Shown piece by piece: positions 56,110 to 64,000 of a stretch of DNA of 64,000 nt. The translations under genes were made by a program, and so were the position numbers. Positions within the stretch are counted from its first letter, which is position 1. Each line of letters starts with the position of its first letter. Below the pieces are notes generated by a model. It made no database searches, had not been told where the DNA came from, and worked only from the letters and a program-made list of their open reading frames with translations. This DNA comes from Asaia bogorensis. GTDB lineage: Bacteria; Pseudomonadota; Alphaproteobacteria; Acetobacterales; Acetobacteraceae. The stretch is taken from positions 62,001 through 126,000 of the forward strand of contig CAMBMS010000001.1 in NCBI GenBank assembly GCA_945868845.1, written 5' to 3'.

Positions 56110-56660
56110 TTAATCCGCCGGTACGGCATGACTGTCTCCCCCACCGGGGCCTGCAAGGCTTTCATCGTGTAAGGCATTGGCAAAAGTAATATTTTCGTAA
56201 TTCATGACCGTACGCAGCCACTCATTCGCATAGTCGGAAATCTGGATCGCCGGCAATCCCGGCTGGCCCTCGCGCAGGGCACATACCAAGCTCGGGCCGT
56301 CCATTCCTGGCATGGCGGCGTCGGAAATCACCGCCGATAGGTGTTTGTCCGCATGCTCGCCTTGCTAGGCCAGCACCGATTCGCCCGAGCCGTGGACCAA
56401 CACCTCTCAGCCCTACCGGCGCAGCGCGCCAGCAATAAGGGCACTGACCATCTCCTCGGCATCCAACACCAAGATCATCCCCGTCCCCGGCGCGACGTTC
56501 GCCCCAGCTGTCCCGATGGCCGGGGCCGGGGCCGGGGCTAGATCGGCGGTGGCGAATTGCCCTTCCGGCACATAGAGGACGACCGGCAGGTTCAGCCCGC
56601 CGCGCTGCGACCAGTTGCCGATGCGGCCGGAATAAATATCCTCAGATCTGCGCCAGCGAC
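56110..56660 (-). pseudogene. Hybrid histidine kinase / receiver remnant
   Basis: The final part reads AVISDAAMPGMDGPSLVCAL, REGQPGLPAIQISDYANEWL, the receiver-domain core of a CckA-like hybrid kinase with phospho-Asp kept. Upstream in the same strand, ILVLDAEEMVSALIAGALRR is the receiver's first strand and helix, but stops (TAG, TGA, TAG) lie between them and the rest. A proline/alanine linker made by a GGGGCC repeat and a possible kinase end precede it. No start, no ATPase domain. Confidence 0.75.
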
Positions 56661-56674
56661 AGAAATTTCACAGG

Positions 56675-56990
56675 TTAGCGATTGTGCGCCACGTGGAAAC
56701 GCGTTGCATAATAGAATTGCGCCTCTGAAGTTTTTCGCGGCACCGCATAGGATGTCTCCGCCGTTGCGCCTTCCGCTGGCGCGACGGTGACAACATCCAT
56801 CCGTCCCACGCCCTGGGAGAAATTTGTGTTCGAACGTTGCGGGCTGACATGGCCGAACTCACCCATCTTGCGCCCCGGCTCGACCACATGCAGGTCGAAC
56901 TGCACCTGACCGCGCTAAAGGTCATATAGATTGCAATAAACCACAAAAATTTCCTGGCTCTCGTTCGACCAAATTCTATCCTTGCGGCGA
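56675..56990 (-). pseudogene. Remnant of an unidentified protein gene
   Basis: A frame reads QVQFDLHVVEPGRKMGEFGH then GVGRMDVVTVAPAEGATAET and YYATRFHVAHNR. Just upstream, after a stop, the same frame gives RIWSNESQEIFVVYCNLYDL. This looks like one secreted-type beta domain cut by a stop, with no intact start. Family not identified. AT-rich non-coding DNA follows to 57200. Confidence 0.45.
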
Positions 56991-57206
56991 CCCCGCAACC
57001 GATGCGGCCATATTCGGTTACGATTCCGGCGATGAATCGTGTATTCAAGACAATAATTTCCGAGCCCGCTGCGGGAAACAAGCATCCAACAATGATTATA
57101 ATTTTTTAGCCATTAACAATAAAGCAATGAAAATGGACGTAATTCCAGAAATCATGTGCAGTCGATGATTGAAATTCACTTACCAAATTGATGATTCAGA
57201 AAAAAA

Positions 57207-57818
57207 TCAAAACTTCCGCGACACCGTGATTTGCTGCCGCATCGCCCCAACCAGCGCCTGCACATCATGGCCGTTTCTCGCCAGGTAAGAAGCGTAATCC
57301 GATCGCTGTGTTAGCCGCATGCTAGTCCCCTCGACGATTACATCGACGATCTTCAGCGCTCCATTCGCCTCCGCCACTACCCAGGCGACGTTGGCCGGCA
57401 GATTGTTGGGCAGCATCACCACTGTCATCACATGCTCGCCGTTATCGCGAACCTGTGTGGCGCCCATGGTGAACGCCCCACCCTGATATGCGCCAATCCT
57501 AGAGGTGATTTGGGTCAGCAGCACATCATGGAATAGCACAATGTATTCGCGCATCTGCTCTGCCGTCGCGGCGCGCCCGAACCGCCCCAGCGCGAACCGC
57601 CCCACTCCCTCCACATCCACCGCCGAATCGATTACCTGGCGCAGTCGGGCCTTCTTCTCGTCCATGCTCTCAGAACCATTGACGATCGCCACCATCTGCT
57701 CCGTGGCACTCCGCACCAACGCCGCTGCCCGGGCATCGGCCTGCGCCCGCGCCGGCCCCGCTAACATCACGGTCCCTATTGCGGCCCTCATTGTAGCCAG
57801 CAAAACCCGACGAGACAT
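57207..57818 (-). CDS. mlaC: MlaC-family phospholipid-binding periplasmic protein
   Basis: 203 residues from ATG 57818, which starts with a Tat-like signal (SRRVLLATM, hydrophobic stretch, GPARAQA cleavage). The mature protein has the MlaC/Ttg2D layout: VDVEGVGRFALGRFGRAAT, YIVLFHDVLLTQITSRIGAY, and a C-terminal MRLTQRSDYASYLARNGHDV. MlaC shuttles phospholipid between the outer-membrane MlaA and the inner-membrane MlaFEDB. It lies downstream of mlaA in the same direction. Longer starts up to 57902 are possible. Confidence 0.87.
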   Translation of the reverse strand: MSRRVLLATMRAAIGTVMLAGPARAQADARAAALVRSATEQMVAIVNGSESMDEKKARLRQVIDSAVDVEGVGRFALGRFGRAATAEQMREYIVLFHDVLLTQITSRIGAYQGGAFTMGATQVRDNGEHVMTVVMLPNNLPANVAWVVAEANGALKIVDVIVEGTSMRLTQRSDYASYLARNGHDVQALVGAMRQQITVSRKF

Positions 57819-58074
57819 AGAGCAAGCTAACAAACCAACTGGCACGGATATCATCCCTGCGAAAAACACCATATTGGACCAGCGAACCAGCCTGGCCGAC
57901 ATGTTATTGCTCTAATCACATTCAGCCGATTCTTGCCATAGGGGAAAGCGTTACAATGGGTTAAGATCCCGGTTATCTGGCAACCAGTAATCCAGCGACC
58001 CATCTGGGCGCAGAGGTTGGGGCGCGGTGACCAGAAAGGAACAGCCAACCGTCTCAGCGCGCCGACCGGCTGAA

Positions 58075-58851
58075 CTAGTTCGGCTCCCTCACGCGTTTGT
58101 CGTCCCGCACTTCCTGCACCCGCGCGGCACGACGCTGACGATACAGGCTGCGGAACGTCGCATAGGGATCCAGCGCGATCTTCTGGATGCTGTCCACGCC
58201 ATCCAGCACCCGCTCGCGCCCATCCAGCGCACTCAGGCCCCTCCGGCTCCAATGGAATAAGGTCTTATCCGTGCCGCTAACCACCCAGGTCCAGGGATCG
58301 GTGGCGATGTTGGCCCCGAACCCCACCAGATCGCGCGGGTTGGACGGCCCCAGGATCGGCAGGAACAGGAACGGCCCCTCATCTACACCCCATAACGCCA
58401 GGGTGGTACCGAAGTCATTGTCATGATGCTGCCAGCCCCATTCCTTCGCCACGTCAATCAACCCGCCCAGCCCGAACACCGTGTTGATCAAGAACCGCAT
58501 GAAGCTGTCCTCGGCCCGGACCGGCTTGCCCTGTATCATGTCATTGGCCATGATCACCGGCGTGGCCATGTTTGTCAGCAAGTTGTGCACACCCTCGCGC
58601 ACCAGCTGCGGTATCACCGCGCGATATCCCTGCGCCAACGGCCGCATCACTACCGTGTCGATCCCGCTATGAATCTGGTACATGACCCGGTTCGTCGGCT
58701 CCAGCGGATCGTTGATTTCCTGGAAATCCGCCGTGGCAGCGGCATCGCTGGCGGGCGGCGGGGTCGCACAACCCGTCAATCCAACGGCGAGAAATACGGC
58801 TAGCACAAAAGCTGGCACGACAGAGGCCCGCTTGGGGGAAAAATATGTCAC
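58075..58851 (-). CDS. mlaA: MlaA (VacJ) lipoprotein
   Basis: 258 residues from a GTG at 58851. Lipoprotein signal with lipobox LTGC (Cys28), then NDPLEPTNRVMYQIHSGID, PVIMANDMIQGKPVRAEDS, FLINTVFGLGGLIDVA and DFGTTLALWGVDEGPFLFLP, all VacJ/MlaA marks. It forms the outer-membrane doughnut that removes misplaced phospholipid from the outer leaflet. About 255 bases separate it from mlaC. No MlaFEDB genes are in the window. Confidence 0.93.
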   Translation of the reverse strand: MTYFSPKRASVVPAFVLAVFLAVGLTGCATPPPASDAAATADFQEINDPLEPTNRVMYQIHSGIDTVVMRPLAQGYRAVIPQLVREGVHNLLTNMATPVIMANDMIQGKPVRAEDSFMRFLINTVFGLGGLIDVAKEWGWQHHDNDFGTTLALWGVDEGPFLFLPILGPSNPRDLVGFGANIATDPWTWVVSGTDKTLFHWSRRGLSALDGRERVLDGVDSIQKIALDPYATFRSLYRQRRAARVQEVRDDKRVREPN

Positions 58852-59029
58852 GACGCGTAACTTATCCTTGAAGACTAAATTTACAACAGGCAAGCCTAAG
58901 CCGACCGCGTCAGAAAGTGAAATATCCCAGATGTCCACACAGCGTGGCATTTTGGAGACAGATGCCTGATTGTTTTCCACTATCCAGCCAATCCTCGCCC
59001 AGTAACCCAACTACATTACATCAAGGCGC

Positions 59030-59998
59030 ATGACCAACATCCTCCTCTCCCAGCCAGGCGCCTCCACCCTGCAACGCTGGCTCACCGGCCCGCGCTTCGG
59101 CCCGCTGCCCGCGCGCGGTGCCAGCCTGGCGCCCCCGGCCCTGTCCTTCGAATTCTTCCCGCCCCGCACGGAGACGCTGGAGACTCAGCTCTGGGCCGCC
59201 ATCCACCGCCTCGAACCCTTGGCCCCGCGATTCGTCTCGGTCACCTACGGCGCCGGCGGCACCACGCAGGCCCGCACCCACGCCACCGTCGTCCGGCTAG
59301 TCACAGAAACCGGTCTGACCCCGGCCGCCCACCTCACCTGTGTCGGCGCCACGCGCGACGAGGTGGACGCCGTCGCCCACCGTTACTGGGAAGCCGGGAT
59401 CCGCCACATCGTCGCCCTGCGCGGTGATCCTCCACCTGGCACCGAATACGCCCCGCATCCCGGTGGCTATGCCTATGCCGCCGATCTTGTCGCCGGGCTG
59501 AAACGCATTGCCGATTTCGATATCTCGGTCGCCGCCTACCCAGAGGTCCATCCGCAAGCGCGCAGCCCGGAGTCCGATCTCGACAATCTGAAACGCAAGC
59601 TGGACGCCGGCGCCAACCGCGCCATCACGCAGTATTTCTTCGACGCCGCCACCTATCTGCGCTTTCTCGAAAAATGCCTCGCCGCAGGCATCACCGCGCC
59701 GGTCGTCCCGGGTATCATGCCAGTGTCCAACTTCGCCCAGGCGGCGAAATTCTCCGCCATGTGCGGCGCCTCTGTCCCGGAATGGCTCGCCCATATATTC
59801 GAGGGCTTGGAAGAAGACCTGGAAACCCGCCGCATGGTCGCCGCCACCATCGCCGCCGAACAGGTGCGCCTGCTGCAAGCCAACGGCGTTGACGAATTCC
59901 ATTTTTACACTCTCAACCGCCCCGACCTGACCTACGCCATCGCCCATATTCTCGGGGTTCGCCCACGCCCGTCGCCAACCAGCAGTCAGACTGCCTAA
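59030..59998 (+). CDS. metF: Methylenetetrahydrofolate reductase
   Basis: 322 residues; FAD TIM-barrel enzyme reducing 5,10-methylene- to 5-methyl-tetrahydrofolate for methionine synthesis. Catalytic Glu in LSFEFFPPRTE near residue 41, FVSVTYGAGGTT, LTCVGATRDEVD, VALRGDPPPG and ITQYFFDAATYLRF are the expected motifs. An N-terminal extension of about 30 residues precedes the barrel. Divergent from mlaA. Confidence 0.94.
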   Translation: MTNILLSQPGASTLQRWLTGPRFGPLPARGASLAPPALSFEFFPPRTETLETQLWAAIHRLEPLAPRFVSVTYGAGGTTQARTHATVVRLVTETGLTPAAHLTCVGATRDEVDAVAHRYWEAGIRHIVALRGDPPPGTEYAPHPGGYAYAADLVAGLKRIADFDISVAAYPEVHPQARSPESDLDNLKRKLDAGANRAITQYFFDAATYLRFLEKCLAAGITAPVVPGIMPVSNFAQAAKFSAMCGASVPEWLAHIFEGLEEDLETRRMVAATIAAEQVRLLQANGVDEFHFYTLNRPDLTYAIAHILGVRPRPSPTSSQTA

Positions 59999-60077
59999 CC
60001 CCTCCCCCCTCATGCCCGCGCATGCGAGCATCCACGTCTTTTTCCGTGCGGATCGCGCCGCGCTCAGAGAAAAAACG

Positions 60078-61061
60078 CTACATGTTCCCCGGCGTCGGCG
60101 CGTTCTCCGGGATTAATTTTTCAGCGCGCATGGCAGCCCAGAGTTCGCCGGGAATTTTTGCCGTCATCATCGCCGCGTTCTCCTTCACTTCTGCGGCTGT
60201 GCGTCCGCCGGGGATCACCGCCGCCACCACCGGATGCGCGGCGATGAACTGCAAGGCTGCCGCCTTCAGATCAACGCCAAAGTGCCTGCATACAGCGTTT
60301 AGTTTTCCAACCGTTGCCACCAGCTCCGGCGCTGCCTTCACATAGTTGAACGTATCGCCTCCGGCCAACAGTCCGGAATTATACGGCCCCCCGGTAACGA
60401 CCCGCGCCCCTCGCCGCGCACAGGCTTCGAATAAGCCATCCAGCGCCGTGTGATCTAGTAGCGTATACCGCCCGGCGACGAGAAAAATATCCGGATCGGC
60501 CGCCTCCAGGGCCAGCAGGCACGGATCGACCCGGTTCACTCCCAGGCCCCAGGCCTTGATGATTCCCTCGCGGCGCATCTGCGTCAGCGCCTTCGCCGCG
60601 CCCGCCATGGCATCGTCAAACTGTGTGCGCCAGGCATTGCCATGTGTGTCCTCGCCCACATCGTGAATGAAGGCGATATCGACACTTGGCAACCCAAGCC
60701 GATGCAGGCTCTGCTCGATGGAAAGCCAGGTTGCTTTTTCCGAATATTCATACCTCATACGGAACTGCAACGCGCCGACATATTTCTCCCGCGACCGCGG
60801 CAGGCTCGGTGTCGGCACCAACAGGCGTCCGACCTTCGACGATAGGCAAAAACTTTCCCGGTCTTTGTCACGCAGCAATTCGCCCATACGATGCTCGGAC
60901 AGCCCATACCCATACACCGGCGCCGTATCGTAATAACGGATCCCCGCATCCCACGCCGTCCGCAATGCCGCGCGCGCATCGTCTTCTGGCACGACGGACA
61001 AAAGATTGCCTAACGGCGCCCCACCCATGCCCAGCGGCCCCGGTGGTGCAAATCGGCTCAT
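60078..61061 (-). CDS. Aldo/keto reductase
   Basis: 327 residues. Catalytic Asp/Tyr in YYDTAPVYGYGLSEHRMG, Lys in LSSKVGRLL, and His in IAFIHDVGED. The sequence matches the branch that holds pyridoxal 4-dehydrogenase and L-fucose/D-arabinose dehydrogenases. Good ribosome site (AAGGAG) before ATG 61061. It may form a sugar or aldehyde pathway with the MFS carrier located upstream in the same direction. Confidence 0.9.
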   Translation of the reverse strand: MSRFAPPGPLGMGGAPLGNLLSVVPEDDARAALRTAWDAGIRYYDTAPVYGYGLSEHRMGELLRDKDRESFCLSSKVGRLLVPTPSLPRSREKYVGALQFRMRYEYSEKATWLSIEQSLHRLGLPSVDIAFIHDVGEDTHGNAWRTQFDDAMAGAAKALTQMRREGIIKAWGLGVNRVDPCLLALEAADPDIFLVAGRYTLLDHTALDGLFEACARRGARVVTGGPYNSGLLAGGDTFNYVKAAPELVATVGKLNAVCRHFGVDLKAAALQFIAAHPVVAAVIPGGRTAAEVKENAAMMTAKIPGELWAAMRAEKLIPENAPTPGNM

Positions 61062-61106
61062 GCTTCGTCTCCTTAACTTTCAGTCATACGTTAACATCCA
61101 ACTGTG

Positions 61107-62483
61107 CTAACGCAACCAGCGTCCCCCGCGCGCCAGTATCACCAAAATCAACACTGTCGGGATCGCCGCCGCACAGCCAAACCCAAACCGCAACCCCGCC
61201 AGGAAAGCTTCCTGCCCCGCCACACCATGCGCCACGGCCCAATCGCGCACGGACGAAAATGCCAGAAACAGCAATGTCGCCCCGCTGACCGTCCCGAATG
61301 TGCGGGTCAACATGCCCAACGCGCCCGCCACCCCGCGCTCCGCGCGCGGCAAGGTCGCGGTCACCACATCCAGATAGGCGGTCTGAAACACCCCCACCCC
61401 AATACCCTGCACCATGAACGCCAACGCGATTGCCCCGATCGGCACGAGCGCGGCCCCGAACGCGACCCCCGCCTGGCCCAACGCCACGCACCCCATGCCG
61501 ATTAGCACCAGCCGTTCCGGGCTCAACCGTCCCGCCAGCCGCCCTGTCATCGGCGCGGCCACGATGATGCCGACCGCCGAGCTCGCCAGTACCACCCCCG
61601 TCATCGGCACCGACAGATCAGTGAACTGCGCCAGCAGAAACGGCCCCAGCAGATTGATGGAAAACCCCGCCAGTTGTACCAGCACGTGCGCGCCATTGAT
61701 CAAGCAGAAATCCAAATTATGAAAATGCGCGATTTGAATAATCGGTTGCGCCACCCGCTTCTGCTGCGCGACAAATCCGACAAACCCCGCCACCGCGCAC
61801 AGCGCGAAGACCCACGGCGCCAGCCCCGCATGCGGCAGTCGGTTGAAACTAAACAAGGTGGCTGCGATCGCGCCGACCAGCAGCAACGCCCCAAGCGCGT
61901 CAAACCGCTGCGCCTCCCGCGGCAATATCGGCGTAGCGGGTACGAAGACCCACACCAGCACAAATGCGAGGGCCGAAATCGGCGCCCGGTACCAGAACAC
62001 CGCCGACCACCCGAACGGCCCCACCAGCACCCCGGCGATCAGCAGCCCCAGTGCTGCACCGATGCCGAAGATCATCGTGTAAAGCCCCAGTACCCGCGCC
62101 CGCGACGCCTCGGGAAACAGCGACGTTACCAAGGCCGGCCCACAGCTCAGCATCAGGCCTGCGCCCACCCCCTGCATCACCCGCGCGAACAGCAGCATTG
62201 GGTAGCCTTCGGCCATCCCGCAGAGCACGAACGCCACCGTGCTCCAGACGCAGCCGAACAGGAACACGCGCCGATAGCCCAGCATGTCCGCCACTCGGCC
62301 AAAGACGAGCAGCAAGGATGTCTGCGTCAGCACATAGGCGATGACCACCCATTGAATATCCGGCACCGCCAGCGCGAACGCCGCGACGATCTCCGGGAAC
62401 CCGACATTGACCGAGGAATCGAGCGGCACCACCAAGGTGCCAAGCCCGACGATGAACACTCGTCTCAGAGCGGTCGCGTTCAT
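61107..62483 (-). CDS. MFS transporter, drug/H+ antiporter type (14 TM)
   Basis: 458 residues, about 13-14 hydrophobic segments, DHA2-like. Motifs are LVVPLDSSVNVGFPEIVAAF in TM1, GRVADMLGYRRVFLFG in the TM2-TM3 loop and LMLSCGPALVTSLFPEASRA near TM5. Likely an exporter of small toxic molecules. Its ATG overlaps the stop of the interrupted small gene upstream (ATGA). Confidence 0.87.
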   Translation of the reverse strand: MNATALRRVFIVGLGTLVVPLDSSVNVGFPEIVAAFALAVPDIQWVVIAYVLTQTSLLLVFGRVADMLGYRRVFLFGCVWSTVAFVLCGMAEGYPMLLFARVMQGVGAGLMLSCGPALVTSLFPEASRARVLGLYTMIFGIGAALGLLIAGVLVGPFGWSAVFWYRAPISALAFVLVWVFVPATPILPREAQRFDALGALLLVGAIAATLFSFNRLPHAGLAPWVFALCAVAGFVGFVAQQKRVAQPIIQIAHFHNLDFCLINGAHVLVQLAGFSINLLGPFLLAQFTDLSVPMTGVVLASSAVGIIVAAPMTGRLAGRLSPERLVLIGMGCVALGQAGVAFGAALVPIGAIALAFMVQGIGVGVFQTAYLDVVTATLPRAERGVAGALGMLTRTFGTVSGATLLFLAFSSVRDWAVAHGVAGQEAFLAGLRFGFGCAAAIPTVLILVILARGGRWLR

Positions 62484-62899
62484 CTGTCAAATCCCACGCG
62501 GGGGCTTATCGCGAACGGATGTTCGCCCGCTCGCACCGCCATGCGATAATCGGACAAATAGGGCCGGTCTGTCGATATCGTCTCTTTGCCGCGCTCGTCC
62601 AACGCTTGCTGTGCGGTCTGCTGGCCGGCGAGATAATATACGATGATATGCTGCTGCATCGGCACCAGGGCATTCACGTCGGGATTGAAGGTGCGGTAGG
62701 CGGCGGCCATTTGTTTTGCTCGCACCCCACACGTATCTTTCATCCTGGCGCGCGAACGCAAGCCGCACAAGGCGGCAATCGCCGCGGCCTAGCCCGCGCA
62801 CTGCGCCTGGCGCGAGGCCTGGTTGACCGTCCCGAACCCATAGCCTTGCGTCAGTGGCGCCGCGCCCGATGGCGTTTGAAAAGGAAGATCGCTGGGCAT
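62480..62899 (-). pseudogene. Small gene with in-frame stop upstream of MFS carrier
   Basis: A frame of 139 residues, MPSDLPFQTPSGAAPLTQGY ... FAISPRVGFDR, is interrupted by one TAG near 62788. The second half begins around CGLRSRARMKDTCG and includes AAYRTFNPDVNALVPMQQHI. Its stop overlaps the MFS start, typical of an operon partner. The family is not recognised. Either a decayed gene or a suppressed/misread stop. Confidence 0.5.
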
Positions 62900-63370
62900 A
62901 GATCAGTCGTCCTTCGGCGAATTCATGGTCGCGATGCGCGCGAACCTATCACGCGATCTGTGTTCCCCTATCGGTCGCAGCGCGTGGCTGGATGTGAGAG
63001 CCCCCAGGGGACAAATAGAAACCACATCGGGCTCGTCTTGACCAATCCGCACCATCGCGCCCCCCCCCCGATCTCCATCACTTCCACTTACGCGGGTTGC
63101 CTTTCGCCCATATCGGCCCTCATTCACGCCACGCCCATACAGCAACACCAGGTAAAATCGTCCCTACGGCGGCCGGAAGGATCGGCAAATATCGACCGCA
63201 TGCCCCACCGTGAACCGCATGCTCCAGACGCGTTGCGCCGCAACCAATTATTTCGGCGTGGAACTCCCCGCAACCTCACGGGGCACGGCGGCGAGGAACC
63301 GGTCCAAAAAAGGATGATTGGCCGTCAGAAACATGCCGACGCATGTGCCACACCACTGATTGCCGAACGG
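62900..63370. other. Gene-free stretch with a C10 run
   Basis: About 470 bases without a supported gene. It contains ten consecutive C bases (63060-63069). A minus-strand fragment near 63230-63330 (MFLTANHPFLDRFLAAVPRE) may be a gene remnant but is too short to name. Confidence 0.4.
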
Positions 63371-64000
63371 TTAAGCTTTGAGGGCGGAAATTCCCTGCTT
63401 CAACGCCGCGCGCAACAACCCGACATCGTTATCCACCGCGATGGCGCGGAACCCGCGCGCCAGCCCGTCCTTGCCCGCCGCCGTGTTCCCCGCCAGCCAA
63501 CCCAGCGGCTTGCCCGCCGCCCGCGCCGCCGCCAGGATTTTCGCCACCGCCGCCTGATAGGTCGGATGTTCGAACTGTTCTGTCAGCCCCATGCTGTTGG
63601 ACAGATCGAAATGCCCGATCCAGCCGAGATCGATCCCCGGCGTGGCGAAAATTTCCGCCGCATTCTCCGCCCCCGCGACGGATTCAATCAACGCGATGGT
63701 CAGGATCGCTTCATTCGCCGCCGCCATCTTCGGCACCACCGCCCCCTCGATATAATCGTCATGTGCGAGGCCGAACGCCAGCCCGCGTACCCCCTCGGGC
63801 CGATAGCGGCACCAGGAGACAAACTCCCGCGCCTGCGCCCCGCTTTCCATGAACGGCACCATCACCCCCAGCACGCCGGCATCCAACACGGTGGAGACCA
63901 GATGCCGCTCGCAACGCGGCACCCGCACCAACGGCACAATTCCGGCGGCCTTGGCGTAGCGCACCTGCTGCTTGATGGTGTCGATCCCGACCCCTCCATG
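63371..64000 (-). CDS. HpcH/HpaI aldolase family protein (5' part missing)
   Basis: 210 residues visible; the gene runs off the right edge. From 64000 the frame reads HGGVGIDTIKQQVRYAKAAG, then PLVRVPRCE, GVMVPFMESGAQAREFV, the metal-ligand ALIESVAGAENAAEI and GIDLGWIGHFDLSNSMG. These are class II pyruvate aldolases that cleave 4-hydroxy-2-oxo acids to pyruvate and an aldehyde. The stop is at 63371. The DTEHG start lies beyond the window. Confidence 0.9.
   Translation of the reverse strand, partial: HGGVGIDTIKQQVRYAKAAGIVPLVRVPRCERHLVSTVLDAGVLGVMVPFMESGAQAREFVSWCRYRPEGVRGLAFGLAHDDYIEGAVVPKMAAANEAILTIALIESVAGAENAAEIFATPGIDLGWIGHFDLSNSMGLTEQFEHPTYQAAVAKILAAARAAGKPLGWLAGNTAAGKDGLARGFRAIAVDNDVGLLRAALKQGISALKA

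Noticed and set aside
59297-60031. 244-codon minus-strand frame opposite metF
   Set aside because: Gly-rich antisense frame of metF, no family likeness.
61674-62549. 291-codon plus-strand frame opposite the MFS carrier
   Set aside because: Arg/His/Gln-rich shadow of a membrane protein gene, a typical antisense pattern.

Overview
The window reads as chromosomal DNA of a GC-rich, free-living alphaproteobacterium, probably of the Rhodospirillales/Acetobacterales side. The evidence is a ChvI/ChvG two-component pair next to an ATP-type pckA, an alphaproteobacterial RecA, a class 2 PyrD coupled to a TIGR01459-type HAD hydrolase, a HugZ-like protein, and MlaA/MlaC. Placement below class level is inference. 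No rRNA, tRNA, CRISPR array, transposase or phage module was recognised.

Layout. 1-3.2 kb: start of an amidohydrolase, then a divergent run of two luciferase-like (LLM) oxidoreductases and an SDR. 3.2-12.4 kb: a core block: pepN, a D-2-hydroxyacid dehydrogenase, chvG and chvI on the minus strand, then a HugZ-like gene, pckA and a PaiB-like gene on the plus strand. 12.5-16.5 kb: a third LLM oxidoreductase with a NIPSNAP protein, then two decayed genes side by side (a Ser/Thr phosphatase and an acyl-CoA dehydrogenase). 16.6-24.6 kb: hydrolases and a four-gene catabolic operon (SAF-domain dehydrogenase, phosphotriesterase-like hydrolase, ThDP enzyme, oxaloacetate-decarboxylase-like lyase). 24.6-28.9 kb: TrmO-like protein, a split chromate transporter, a dienelactone hydrolase pair and an Ldh-family dehydrogenase. 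29.3-33.8 kb: a Baeyer-Villiger monooxygenase, a thiolase-like protein without the usual catalytic Cys, its Zn-ribbon/OB partner and an HSL-type esterase. 34.3-44.8 kb: three MFS carriers, a glycosyltransferase, a damaged galE, ygfZ, a membrane protein, a CaiB-type CoA transferase and a long acyl-CoA dehydrogenase. 45-64 kb: mixed housekeeping genes (pyrD, recA, mlaA/mlaC, metF) separated by stretches of gene remains, ending in an MFS carrier and a truncated HpcH/HpaI aldolase.

How the genes work together. Most accessory genes fit aerobic oxidation of organic acids, ketones, lactones or xenobiotics: LLM flavin oxidoreductases, SDRs, a BVMO plus esterase, CoA-dependent enzymes and C-C lyases. 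ChvG/ChvI and PEP carboxykinase fit control of gluconeogenic growth.

A notable trait is decay. At least six coding regions are broken by frameshifts or stops or have lost catalytic residues, while their neighbours are intact. This points either to recent genome erosion or, for single-base cases, to sequencing error; raw reads would separate the two. The most promising candidates for new biology are the thiolase-like/OB-fold pair with a BVMO, the 19.6-24.6 kb operon, and the ferredoxin plus thiol-dioxygenase-like pair at 50.6-51.5 kb.
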